Assembly: GCF_022870885.1 (NCBI RefSeq)
Contig: NZ_CP091509.1
Span: 992,001 to 1,056,000 of the forward strand
Direction of reading: 5' to 3'
Length of the DNA: 64,000 nucleotides
Source: Neisseria dumasiana
Lineage (GTDB): Bacteria; Pseudomonadota; Gammaproteobacteria; Burkholderiales; Neisseriaceae
This document shows positions 49,659-57,790 of this stretch, one piece after another. The notes below the pieces were generated by a model that saw only the letters and a list, made by a program, of their open reading frames with translations, was not told the DNA's origin and searched no databases. Positions within the stretch are counted from its first letter, which is position 1, and each line of letters starts with the position of its first letter. The position numbers and the translations under genes were made by a program.

Positions 49659-50511
49659 GGCTCTCGTCTCCCGTTAGGATGAAATCGTATTCAATCAGCC
49701 GGTAATCTGTGTTCAGGCCGTAGCGTTCGCGGCTGGTGTCGTCGGCTTTTTCTTCGCTGTAACGTACAATCAGGCGGTCTTTCACGCCGAACACGGCATC
49801 GTTTTGCAGATATTCGTCGCCTTCGAGAAACAGGTGGGTAACCAAGCCTTGAAAACCGTCGGCCTCGATTTTGAAATGGATGTGCGCCGGCCGCCAAACG
49901 CTGCGCTTGGCATAAGCCATCAGCTTGCCCACCGTGCCGTCGTCGGGAATCGGGTAACTTACCGGCAAAATGGTTTGGAAGGCATAGCTGCCGTCTTCTT
50001 GGCTGAGAAACACGCCGCGGAGGTTGTCGGTGCTTTGGTGCGGGTCTTGACCGGAATACATGCCGTTTTCGGCGGTTTGCCAAACATCGATGCGCGCGCC
50101 CGCAACCGGATTGCCTTCGATGTCGGTGATTTTGCCGCGCACCAATAAAGGCGGAGCCGCCGCATCATCGGAAATGATGCTGCTGCCGAACGGCCTTATC
50201 GGCATATTGTCGATAAAGAACGGGCCGAACACGGTGGAAGGCGTTTGCACTTCGTTTTTTTCGTGCAGAATCTGATCGATCAGCATCGACACGCCCAATA
50301 CGTCCGACAGCAAAATGTATTCCTGACGCTGCTCGTGGCAGAGCTTGCCGGTGTCGGTTAAGAAGCGGATGGCCTGCTCCCATTCCTGTTCGCTCGGTTC
50401 GGTTTCGCGCACATATTCGTGCAGTTTTTTGATGAAAGTGGTAATGAGAAAACGGTGCCGCTCGTTTTCGATGTTTTGAAAACTGCGGATAACCTGTTCG
50501 GTCAGATTCAT
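49648..50511 (-). CDS. Intradiol ring-cleavage dioxygenase, hydroxyquinol 1,2-dioxygenase type
   Basis: A 287-residue Fe(III) dioxygenase with an N-terminal Dioxygenase_N domain (about 1-95) and a C-terminal catalytic domain. All four iron ligands are visible: Y152 (VWQTAENGMYSGQ), Y186 (PVSYPIPDDGTVG), H210 and H212 (WRPAHIHFKIEA). Cleaves a catechol-type ring between the hydroxyls; hydroxyquinol to maleylacetate fits best beside a maleylacetate reductase. The closest neighbours in the hap cluster have the same order. AAGGAGGA precedes the ATG. It overlaps the Rieske gene by 11 bp. Confidence 0.85.
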   Translation of the reverse strand: MNLTEQVIRSFQNIENERHRFLITTFIKKLHEYVRETEPSEQEWEQAIRFLTDTGKLCHEQRQEYILLSDVLGVSMLIDQILHEKNEVQTPSTVFGPFFIDNMPIRPFGSSIISDDAAAPPLLVRGKITDIEGNPVAGARIDVWQTAENGMYSGQDPHQSTDNLRGVFLSQEDGSYAFQTILPVSYPIPDDGTVGKLMAYAKRSVWRPAHIHFKIEADGFQGLVTHLFLEGDEYLQNDAVFGVKDRLIVRYSEEKADDTSRERYGLNTDYRLIEYDFILTGDESRER

Positions 50512-50622
50512 GCGTTCCTCCTTGGTAGCTTATTGTTTTGTTTATTTTATTAGTAGGCCGAAGGGATGCCCAAGCCGCCGAAAGCGGCCTCGGGCAGGAT
50601 GGAGGCCGTCTGAAAACAGTAT

Positions 50623-51690
50623 TCAGGCGGGCGGCCGGCCTTCATGGGCTTTTTTCAATAAGTCGAGCAGCTCGTCGTAAACATACGGGCGCGGGTTGTA
50701 ATAGGGGCTGTCGCACACGATACGGGCAACTTCTTCGGCTCCGTGTTCGGGAAAGCCGATGTCTTTCAAGGCCATCGGAATGCCTAAAGACTGGTTGAGG
50801 CGGTAAAGCTCGGAGCCGCATGCTTGCGGGTCGGCGATATCCAAAGCCGAAGCCAGACGAGCCATTGCTTCATCGTCGGCTGAGCGGTTGTAATGCACCG
50901 AATAAGGCAGCATGATGGCATGGGCTTGGGCGTGGGGCAGATTGAACGTGCCGCCTAAGGTATGGCAGATTTTGTGGTGTACCGCCATGCCGACCGAACC
51001 CAAACAGATGCCCGCCAGCCATGCGCCGTAAAACGCCTGTTCGCGCGCCGTTTCGTCTTGAGGGTTTTGAACGATTTTAGGAAGCGCGTTTTTCAGAGAA
51101 CGCACCGATTCTTCGGCCATCATGCTGATAATCGGGTTTTTGTTTTCCGCATAAAGGGCTTCAACCGCGTGAGCCATCGCATTCATGCCCGATGCGGCAG
51201 ATATGGCGGCAGGCAGGGTAAAGGTCAGCTCGGGGTCGTAAATCACGGCTTTGGGCAAAACGCGGATATCTTTGCCGGTGGTTTTGCGGCCGTTGTCGGT
51301 CAGGCCGTAAACCGTGGTCATTTCGCTGCCTGCGTAAGTGGTCGGTACGGCCACTATGGGCACGCCCAGCTCCAAAGCCACGGCTTTGGCCAAGCCGATG
51401 GTGGAACCGCCGCCCAGCGCGATACAGCAGTCGATTTGGTTTTCGCGCACATAGGCCGAGGCTTTTTGAGCCACTTCCACCGGAACGTGCATCACGGCAT
51501 GGGGGTAAACACCGGCGGCAATCTCGCCCAATGTTCCGGCCAGTTTTTCACCGGCGCTTTTTTGGTCGGGCGTGGTCATCACCAGCACATTACGGTAGCC
51601 GTAGCGGTCTAATATGCCGCGCAGTTCGCTGATGCGTCCTTTGCCGAAATACACATCCAGCGGCAAGGCTTGGTAATGGAAACGGTTCAT
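50623..51690 (-). CDS. hapF: Maleylacetate reductase
   Basis: NAD(P)H-dependent reduction of maleylacetate to 3-oxoadipate. The 355-residue protein belongs to the iron-containing alcohol dehydrogenase family: ALGGGSTIGLAKAVALE near 92-108, VPTTYAGSEMTTVYG near 118-132, SGMNAMAHAVEALYA near 167-181, GMAVHHKICHTLGGTFNLPH near 239-258. The CHTLGG and AGSEMT sequences are those of maleylacetate reductases and not the general alcohol dehydrogenases. It follows the aldehyde dehydrogenase by 198 bp and precedes the intradiol dioxygenase by 111 bp, so it links both ring-cleavage branches. Confidence 0.88.
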   Translation of the reverse strand: MNRFHYQALPLDVYFGKGRISELRGILDRYGYRNVLVMTTPDQKSAGEKLAGTLGEIAAGVYPHAVMHVPVEVAQKASAYVRENQIDCCIALGGGSTIGLAKAVALELGVPIVAVPTTYAGSEMTTVYGLTDNGRKTTGKDIRVLPKAVIYDPELTFTLPAAISAASGMNAMAHAVEALYAENKNPIISMMAEESVRSLKNALPKIVQNPQDETAREQAFYGAWLAGICLGSVGMAVHHKICHTLGGTFNLPHAQAHAIMLPYSVHYNRSADDEAMARLASALDIADPQACGSELYRLNQSLGIPMALKDIGFPEHGAEEVARIVCDSPYYNPRPYVYDELLDLLKKAHEGRPPA

Positions 51691-51731
51691 AACAATTCCT
51701 TTGTATTCATGATATGCAGCTAAATCGCTTC

Positions 51732-51747
51732 ACTTAATCGATTAAGT
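51732..51747. promoter_or_regulatory. 16-bp perfect palindrome upstream of the maleylacetate reductase
   Basis: ACTTAATCGATTAAGT is perfectly symmetric and ends 42 bp before the reductase start on the minus strand. It could be a repressor or LysR-type operator for an internal promoter. The regulator is not in the window. Confidence 0.4.
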
Positions 51748-51888
51748 TGTGTCGCGCCGGTTCAGACAGGCATAAGCGGCGGGTAAGTGAAGTGTGATCC
51801 TGCTCTTGGAGGCAGTGTGGATATGAGGCAAGTGCGGCGGGCGGCTACCTGAAAGGGATTAGACTTGCCGCCCGAACGCTTTGCCTGC

Positions 51889-53358
51889 TTACTTGCGTCT
51901 GTCGAAGTGCGGCGGAATTTGGGCATCCACATTCACCCACACCGATTTGGCTTCGGTGTAGTCGTGAATGGCTTCAAAGCCCATTTCGCGACCGTATCCC
52001 GATTTGCCTACGCCGCCGAAGGGGCTGCCGGGATTAACGCGTTTGTAGCTGTTGATCCAGCACATGCCTGCGCGTATCTTGCGGGCAAACAAATGTGCGC
52101 GTTGCAGGTTTTTCGTCCACAAGCCGCTGCCTAAGCCGTATTCGGTGCCGTTGGCGATTTCCAAAGCTTCTTCGTCGTTTTTGAAGCGCAGCACGGTAAC
52201 AAACGGGCCGAACACTTCTTCTTGCGCCACGCGGTCGGTAGGTTTGGCTTCCACCACGGTGGGCAAAACGTAGTAGCCGTTTTTCAACGCGGCATCTTCG
52301 GGTGCTTTGCCGCCGGTTAGGATTTTCCCGCCCTGTTTGGTGGCGATTTCGGCATAGGAAAGCACTTTGTTGCGGTGCGATTCGGAAGTGAGCGGGCCCA
52401 TTTCGGTTTCGGGGTTAAGCGGGTCGCCCAAGCGGATGGATTCGGCCAATTTCACGAATTTTTCCAAAAACTCGTCGGCGATGGATTCGTGCAGCATCAA
52501 GCGGGAACCGGCGATACAGGCTTGGCCTTGGTTGTGGAAAATCGCCCATGCCGAGCCGTTAACGGCAGCATCGATGTCGGCATCTTCAAACACGATGTTG
52601 GCACCTTTTCCGCCCAATTCCAGTTGCAGGCGTTTCAGGTTGCCGGCAGAGGCACGCACGATGCTTTGGCCGGTTTGGGTGGAGCCGGTAAAGGCCACTT
52701 TGGCGATGTCTTCATGGTCGGCAATGCGTTGTCCGGCGGTGTTGCCGTATCCTGCAACAATATTGACCACGCCGTCGGGGAAGCCTGCTTTCTGAATCAG
52801 TTCGGCAATTTTCAATGTGGAGAGCGGGGTGAGTTCAGAAGGTTTCATCACTACGGTGTTGCCCGCAGCCAAGGCCGGGCCGAGTTTCCATGAGGTAAAC
52901 ATCAGCGGGAAGTTCCAAGGTACGATTTGGCCGACTACGCCCACAGGCTCGCGCACAACGTAGTTCAAAAAGCCTTGTTCGACAGGAATAACCGAGCCTT
53001 GGATTTTGTCGGCCATGCCGCCGAAGTATCGGAAGCAGGCTGCGGTACGGGGAACGTCCAAACGGCGCGAATCGCGGATTGGATGGCCTGTATCGAGCGA
53101 TTCGATTTGCGCCAATTCTTCGGCATGTTCTTCAATCAGGTCGGCCAGTTTCAACAGCAACCGTCCGCGCTCGGCGGCAGGTGTGGCTGCCCATGCGGGG
53201 AAGGCTTTTTTGGCGGCGGCCACGGCAATATCCACATCTTCCGCTTCGGCGGCGGCGATTTTGGTGATCAATTCGCCGTTGGCAGGATTGAGCACATCAA
53301 TGGTGCCGCCTTTTTGAGCGGGAACGAATTTGCCGTTGATAAATAATTCTGTATTCAT
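51889..53358 (-). CDS. hapE: 4-hydroxymuconic semialdehyde dehydrogenase (aldehyde dehydrogenase family)
   Basis: NAD(P)-dependent oxidation of the ring-cleavage product to maleylacetate. The 489-residue ALDH has N149 (VPWNFP), the GSTQTG cofactor loop near 225-230, E247 (LELGGKGANIVF), catalytic C281 (NQGQACIAGSR) and EVFGPF near 385, so it should be active. The substrate is inferred from position between the hydroquinone dioxygenase subunits and the maleylacetate reductase; the family alone would also fit betaine aldehyde or other semialdehyde dehydrogenases. A 186-bp gap with a hairpin separates it from the large dioxygenase subunit. Confidence 0.8.
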   Translation of the reverse strand: MNTELFINGKFVPAQKGGTIDVLNPANGELITKIAAAEAEDVDIAVAAAKKAFPAWAATPAAERGRLLLKLADLIEEHAEELAQIESLDTGHPIRDSRRLDVPRTAACFRYFGGMADKIQGSVIPVEQGFLNYVVREPVGVVGQIVPWNFPLMFTSWKLGPALAAGNTVVMKPSELTPLSTLKIAELIQKAGFPDGVVNIVAGYGNTAGQRIADHEDIAKVAFTGSTQTGQSIVRASAGNLKRLQLELGGKGANIVFEDADIDAAVNGSAWAIFHNQGQACIAGSRLMLHESIADEFLEKFVKLAESIRLGDPLNPETEMGPLTSESHRNKVLSYAEIATKQGGKILTGGKAPEDAALKNGYYVLPTVVEAKPTDRVAQEEVFGPFVTVLRFKNDEEALEIANGTEYGLGSGLWTKNLQRAHLFARKIRAGMCWINSYKRVNPGSPFGGVGKSGYGREMGFEAIHDYTEAKSVWVNVDAQIPPHFDRRK

Positions 53359-53486
53359 TTAACAAGCCTTTCTTTGTTTTAAATGAAGAGTGGTTTTGTG
53401 TCCGGTGTGTTTACATGCGTTTCCGGCAGGTTGCACCGAATAGCGCCGCTCTTTTTTAAAAGCTGGGCGTGGTGCGGTGCTTATCC

Positions 53487-53520
53487 GGAAAAGCCGGTGC
53501 GCTCGCGTCCGGCTTTTTCC
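53487..53520. terminator. Hairpin in the hapD-hapE gap
   Basis: GGAAAAGCCGG and CCGGCTTTTTCC form a stem of about 11 bp with an 11-base loop. On the minus strand (operon direction) it ends CCGGCTTTTCC, with only four T, so partial termination or mRNA processing is more likely than a full stop. Confidence 0.5.
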
Positions 53521-53544
53521 TTTTTCTCTATGATGGATTCGGGC

Positions 53545-54549
53545 TTAAAAAGCAACCGGATAAGGGGGCAATTCGCCTGATTCGTATTTTTGCGGCAGGT
53601 TGGGCGTAGCGTTTTCCCAAACCAGCAACATAGAACGTTTGGTCGAATAACCTTGGTGGCGGATATTGGCAGGCATGGCTGCAATGTCGCCTGCTTTCAT
53701 AATCAGGCGGGCAATCGGTTTGCCGTCGTTTTTATCGGCGATATCCCAAGTGATTTCGTCGGAAAGCTGTAAAAACCACTCTACGCGGTCGTTACCGTGG
53801 AAAATCGGCAGAATGTATTCTTCGGTGGTCGGGCAGAAGAGGCTTTCTTTACATACCGAAGTAACCGAAGGGTTCCAAGTAACATCCGAGCGGGAAAGGT
53901 ATTTGAACAGGTTGAAACCGCCCAATTGGCCTTCAAAGCCGGGTTCGCAATGGATTTCGGGTTCGTCTTGAACCACGTCTTGGAATTGGCGGTTTACCGG
54001 CAGATCGTCGCGCAACGGAGAATCGTCGGGCAGGCTGGGCATACGCTTGGTGGCAATACGGTAACGGTCGATGGCCGCTTCGTTGTTGCCTTCTTTGCGT
54101 CCGAATGCGCTGCCTGTTTCTTCGGGGGCGGCAAACGGGTCGAAGCTTTCGTTAACCCAGTCGTGCAGGATGGCTTTAAAAGTGGCCATAATCAGCGGGG
54201 TTTCGAAGTTTTCGATGTAATCCACACCGGCTTCTTTCAATACGCCGTTAAATGTGCCTGCATAAAGGTCTACGCTGCCGTAGTGGTTGCGGGTGCCGAT
54301 AACGTCGTCAAAGTTTACCCAGCCGTAGAAAAAGCCCCAAGCCACATCGCGCATCAAAGCACGCAGGAATGCATCTGCCGACATCAGGTGCGAATGGGTT
54401 TCGCCTTTTACGCTCCAAGTGATTTTGGCAAAGTATTCGTCACGCTCGAAAGTGAATTGACCCAAGCGGAATGTGCGGTAGCCGGTCAGCTCGTCGCGCT
54501 CGCCTGCCTGCACGCCGGCAGCCAGAAATTCTTCAAATTTTTTATCCAT
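53545..54549 (-). CDS. hapD: Hydroquinone 1,2-dioxygenase large subunit
   Basis: Catalytic subunit of a two-subunit Fe(II) dioxygenase that opens hydroquinone (1,4-dihydroxybenzene) to 4-hydroxymuconic semialdehyde. The 334-residue cupin-like protein has H251-x-N253-x3-E257 (FHGNDRVEWFLQ) and H298 (PANIRHQGYST), which line up, five residues earlier, with the iron ligands I recall for PnpD (His256, Asn258, Glu262, His303). The start is the ATG 54549 after GGAAGGAGAAAAAAC; the frame is open to 54597 but overlaps hapC without conservation. Its partner lies 23 bp upstream. Confidence 0.87.
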   Translation of the reverse strand: MDKKFEEFLAAGVQAGERDELTGYRTFRLGQFTFERDEYFAKITWSVKGETHSHLMSADAFLRALMRDVAWGFFYGWVNFDDVIGTRNHYGSVDLYAGTFNGVLKEAGVDYIENFETPLIMATFKAILHDWVNESFDPFAAPEETGSAFGRKEGNNEAAIDRYRIATKRMPSLPDDSPLRDDLPVNRQFQDVVQDEPEIHCEPGFEGQLGGFNLFKYLSRSDVTWNPSVTSVCKESLFCPTTEEYILPIFHGNDRVEWFLQLSDEITWDIADKNDGKPIARLIMKAGDIAAMPANIRHQGYSTKRSMLLVWENATPNLPQKYESGELPPYPVAF

Positions 54550-54572
54550 GTTTTTTCTCCTTCCGGGTGGGT

Positions 54573-55076
54573 TTATTGAATGCAGATGCTGTGCCATTTT
54601 TCGACCGATAGCGGGCCTTTGATGGTTTGGATTAAGATCACGCCGGGTTTGGCGGCTTCGAAACGGTAGGCGCTGCCGGCGGGCAAGATGGCCTGATGAC
54701 CCTGCTTCAGAATGGCGTGTCCCATTTTTTTGCCTTGCGGGTTATCGCCGGCCAAGCGGGTGCCTTCTTCGGCTTCGTCAACCAAGGGCTGGTCGAGCTT
54801 GATATAATCAACGCGGATTTCGCCGTCCATCACAATCACGAATTCATCGTGCGAGGCGGTAAACCAAGGCGACGTACCTTCTGCTTTCAATGATTCGATA
54901 ACGAATTTCAAATTCATGCCGACTACGCTTTTTTCGTAGGGGGCGGATTGCGAGGCAACTTCAAAAATATTGGAAAAAGCATAATTGCTTGCTTCTCCGC
55001 TGATCAGTTGGATAGAACCTTTTTCGTAATCGTTCAAACTGCCGAATCGGGTTGCTTTCGCTTGATTATTCTCCAT
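54573..55076 (-). CDS. hapC: Hydroquinone 1,2-dioxygenase small subunit
   Basis: A 167-residue cupin-fold protein (GHAILKQGHQAILPAGSAYRFEA near 118-140) that matches the HapC/PnpC small subunit. It pairs with the large subunit as an alpha2-beta2 enzyme in the Pseudomonas systems. The start is the first ATG after CTGGAGATACAGCC. It is the first gene of the six-gene cluster. No regulator is adjacent, and the 250 bp upstream hold two candidate operators and a Correia-like element. Confidence 0.85.
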   Translation of the reverse strand: MENNQAKATRFGSLNDYEKGSIQLISGEASNYAFSNIFEVASQSAPYEKSVVGMNLKFVIESLKAEGTSPWFTASHDEFVIVMDGEIRVDYIKLDQPLVDEAEEGTRLAGDNPQGKKMGHAILKQGHQAILPAGSAYRFEAAKPGVILIQTIKGPLSVEKWHSICIQ

Positions 55077-55168
55077 GGCTGTATCTCCAGTTAGTTTGAT
55101 TTCATTTCTGCATCAATGCGCTAATGCAGTTGGATGTCAAAATACAATGAAACCCGGCAAACAACAAT

Positions 55169-55182
55169 TCGGCAATTGCCGA
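55169..55182. promoter_or_regulatory. 14-bp palindrome upstream of hapC
   Basis: TCGGCAATTGCCGA is a perfect palindrome 93 bp before the hapC start. A candidate operator for the pathway regulator, which is not encoded here. Confidence 0.4.
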
Positions 55183-55253
55183 CATGACTGTTCGTTAAAT
55201 GAAAGCAATCTCAGAACAATGCGCAGCGGTAAACATTCGTTAGGCCGTCTGAA

Positions 55254-55271
55254 AACAGATTCAAATCTGTT
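55254..55271. promoter_or_regulatory. Second inverted repeat upstream of hapC
   Basis: AACAGATT-CA-AATCTGTT is a perfect 8-bp inverted repeat with a 2-bp spacer, next to a DUS at 55242. It could be an operator or part of a DUS-linked hairpin. Confidence 0.35.
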
Positions 55272-55331
55272 CGCAAACAGTTATTATTTTGACTGTCGGA
55301 AACATATATTTCAGTATTGCTTGTGTGTGCA

Positions 55332-55500
55332 TATAGTCAGTCCACTTAACTTTTATTATGGCGTTTACTATGGCGTTGCTGAGCCTTGGCTAAAAGAGAA
55401 CGATGGTGTAAGCCGCTGAAACGGTAATGGAATCGGTTTCGTACTCCCTGTGCCGGCTTCGGCTTGCTGCCCTGTATTAAAATTAAGTGGATTGACTGTA
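55332..55500. repeat. Correia-like repeat element upstream of the hydroquinone cluster
   Basis: Ends TATAGTCAGTCCACTTAA and, inverted, TACAGTCAATCCACTTAA. Interior AGAGAACGATGG, ATGGAATCGGTTTCGTACT and GCGTTGCTGAGCC match the other copies, with a short internal duplication of TATGGCGTT. About 169 bp. Confidence 0.75.
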
Positions 55501-55505
55501 AATAT

Positions 55506-55540
55506 AAAAAACCGCTCCCGAAAATCGGGAGCGGTTTTTT
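55506..55540 (-). terminator. Terminator of gloA
   Basis: AAAAAACCGCTCCCG, loop AAAAT, then CGGGAGCGGTTTTTT. A strong hairpin with T runs in both directions, 32 bp beyond the gloA stop; not made of DUS. Confidence 0.9.
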
Positions 55541-55571
55541 ATGTTTATGTGAAATGCGTTGGCGGCAGATA

Positions 55572-55985
55572 TCATGCGCGGTATTGCACAGTATCTTGAC
55601 CGCTGCCTTTTTGAATAAACTCGATTTTGTAGCCGTCGGGATCTTCAACAAAAGCAATCACCGTCGTGCCGTGCTTCATGGGGCCGGCCTCGCGGGTTAC
55701 TTTGCCGCCTTTGGCACGCACCGCATCGCAAGCGGCGTAAGCGTCTTCAACTTCAATGGCGATATGGCCGTAGGCATTGCCCAAATCGTAGCTTTCGGTA
55801 TCCCAGTTGTGGGTAAGCTCAAGCACGGTGGTGTCGGATTCTTCGCCGTAGCCCACAAAGGCCAAAGTGAATTTACCGTCGGGATAGTCTTTTTTGCGTA
55901 AGAGTTTCATGCCTAAAACGTCTTGATAAAATGCTAACGATTTGTCGAGGTTGCCGACGCGCAGCATGGTGTGGAGCATTCTCAT
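55572..55985 (-). CDS. gloA: Lactoylglutathione lyase (glyoxalase I)
   Basis: Converts the methylglyoxal-glutathione hemithioacetal to S-lactoylglutathione. The 137-residue protein has two VOC-fold modules: [28 protein letters not shown] at the N-terminus, then [24 protein letters not shown] near 56-79 and [14 protein letters not shown] near 112-125, with the metal residues His5, Glu56, His74 and Glu122 in place. The metal is likely nickel, as in E. coli GloA of the same length. It has its own terminator, so it is not part of the downstream hydroquinone cluster. Confidence 0.93.
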   Translation of the reverse strand: MRMLHTMLRVGNLDKSLAFYQDVLGMKLLRKKDYPDGKFTLAFVGYGEESDTTVLELTHNWDTESYDLGNAYGHIAIEVEDAYAACDAVRAKGGKVTREAGPMKHGTTVIAFVEDPDGYKIEFIQKGSGQDTVQYRA

Positions 55986-56244
55986 GGTGGTTCCTTGGTA
56001 TAAGAGAGAAACCGCAGATGCGGCAAGAATGTCTATTTTAACATAAGCCTGTTTTATCCCGCTGGCAGCAACGGTTTGATATGTATCGGAATAGCGTTTT
56101 TTTCAGACGGCCTGTGTGTTTGAAGCACCGTAAATTGTTAACATTTTGATATTGTGTTTGCGCTTGAAATTCGTTATAAAGTGGCTGCTAATTTATATTT
56201 AATCGTATTTTTAATGTGACTAACGTGTTTATGAGGAAAATGAG

Positions 56245-57780
56245 ATGAGGATTGGTATTCCGAAGGAATCTCTGCCCGGTGAAACCCGTGTGGCGTGTAC
56301 CCCTTCAACCGTAACCCAGTTGCAGAAACTGGGTTTCGAAGTTGTGGTGGAGCGCGGCGCAGGTTTGGCGGCGAGTTTGGATGATGCGGCATACGAAGCA
56401 GCAGGTGCGGTTGTGGCCGATGCGGCGGAAGTTTGGTCTAGCCCGTTGATTTATAAAGTCAACGCACCTTCTGAAAGCGAAGCAGGCCGTCTGAACGCGG
56501 GGCAAACGCTGGTAAGCTTCTTATGGCCGGCACAAAATCCCGAGTTGGTGCAAAAGCTCACTGATCAAAAAGTGAACGTGCTGGCGATGGATATGGTGCC
56601 GCGTATTTCGCGCGCGCAGGCATTGGATGCGCTGTCGTCTATGGCGAACATCAGCGGCTATCGTGCCGTAATTGAAGCGGCGAATGCGTTCGGCCGTTTC
56701 TTTACCGGCCAGATTACCGCTGCGGGCAAAGTGCCGCCGGCGCAAGTGCTGGTGATTGGTGCGGGCGTGGCCGGTTTGGCGGCGATTGGTACGGCAAACT
56801 CGTTGGGCGCGGTGGTTAAAGCATTTGATACCCGTTTGGAAGTGGCCGAACAAATCGAATCAATGGGCGGCCAATTCCTCAAGCTCGATTTCCCGCAAGA
56901 AGCGGGCGGCAGCGGCGACGGTTACGCCAAAGTGATGAGTGAAGAGTTTATCGCGGCGGAAATGAAACTGTTTGCCGAGCAAGCCCGACAAGTGGACATC
57001 ATCATCACGACGGCGGCCATTCCGGGCAAACCTGCGCCCAAGCTGATTACCAAAGAAATGGTGGAAAGCATGAAGTCGGGTTCGGTGATTGTCGATTTGG
57101 CTGCGGCTACCGGCGGCAACTGCGAATTGACCAAACCGGGCGAGCTGTTCGTTAGCGATAACGGCGTGAAAATCATCGGCTATACCGATATGGCCAACCG
57201 TTTGGCCGGCCAGTCTTCACAGCTTTACGCCACCAACCTCGTGAACCTGAGCAAGCTGTTAAGCCCGAATAAAGACGGTGAAATTGCGCTTGATTTCGAA
57301 GATGTGATTATCCGCAACATGACCGTTACACGCGACGGCGAAATCACTTTCCCGCCGCCTGCGATTCAAGTGTCTGCCGCGCCGCAACAGCAAGCGCAAG
57401 CCGCACCTGTGTCGAAACCCGAGCCGAAACCCGTTCCGACATGGAAAAAACTGGCTCCGGCGGTGATCGGTGCGGTGTTGGTATTGTGGATGGGTGCCGT
57501 TGCTCCGGCCGAGTTCTTAAACCACTTTATCGTGTTCGTGCTGGCCTGCGTGATTGGCTATTACGTGGTGTGGAACGTGAGCCATTCGCTGCACACGCCG
57601 CTGATGTCGGTAACCAATGCCATTTCCGGCATTATCGTAGTGGGCGCATTGCTGCAAATCGGGCAGGGCAACGGCGTGGTGTCGTTTCTCGCCTTTATTG
57701 CCGTGCTGATTGCCAGCATCAATATCTTCGGCGGTTTCTACGTTACCCGCCGCATGTTGAATATGTTCCGTAAAGGTTAA
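56245..57780 (+). CDS. pntA: NAD(P) transhydrogenase alpha subunit
   Basis: Proton-translocating transhydrogenase that makes NADPH from NADH with the proton-motive force. The 511-residue alpha subunit starts [21 protein letters not shown], has the NAD-binding [28 protein letters not shown] near 170-200, [17 protein letters not shown] near 252-268, an Ala/Pro/Gln-rich linker (about 375-400) and four membrane helices at the C-terminus. Length matches E. coli PntA (510). It is followed by pntB after 10 bp with an AAGGAGG ribosome-binding site. Confidence 0.95.
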   Translation: MRIGIPKESLPGETRVACTPSTVTQLQKLGFEVVVERGAGLAASLDDAAYEAAGAVVADAAEVWSSPLIYKVNAPSESEAGRLNAGQTLVSFLWPAQNPELVQKLTDQKVNVLAMDMVPRISRAQALDALSSMANISGYRAVIEAANAFGRFFTGQITAAGKVPPAQVLVIGAGVAGLAAIGTANSLGAVVKAFDTRLEVAEQIESMGGQFLKLDFPQEAGGSGDGYAKVMSEEFIAAEMKLFAEQARQVDIIITTAAIPGKPAPKLITKEMVESMKSGSVIVDLAAATGGNCELTKPGELFVSDNGVKIIGYTDMANRLAGQSSQLYATNLVNLSKLLSPNKDGEIALDFEDVIIRNMTVTRDGEITFPPPAIQVSAAPQQQAQAAPVSKPEPKPVPTWKKLAPAVIGAVLVLWMGAVAPAEFLNHFIVFVLACVIGYYVVWNVSHSLHTPLMSVTNAISGIIVVGALLQIGQGNGVVSFLAFIAVLIASINIFGGFYVTRRMLNMFRKG

Positions 57781-57790
57781 GGAGGCGAGA

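Larger units (their letters stand above)
55077..55571. other. Upstream region of the hydroquinone cluster
   Basis: A 495-bp region between hapC and gloA (both on the minus strand). It holds two symmetric candidate operators (55169-55182, 55254-55271), a DUS at 55242, a Correia-like element (55332-55500) and the gloA terminator (55506-55540). No regulator gene is present. Confidence 0.6.

Noticed and set aside
51889..53358. Betaine aldehyde dehydrogenase
   Set aside because: The family match alone would allow it, but its position between hydroquinone dioxygenase and maleylacetate reductase makes a semialdehyde of ring cleavage the likelier substrate.
53545..55076. Homogentisate or gentisate 1,2-dioxygenase
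   Set aside because: Those are single-subunit enzymes with different motifs; two adjoining cupin-like subunits with the H-x-N-x3-E pattern point to hydroquinone dioxygenase.
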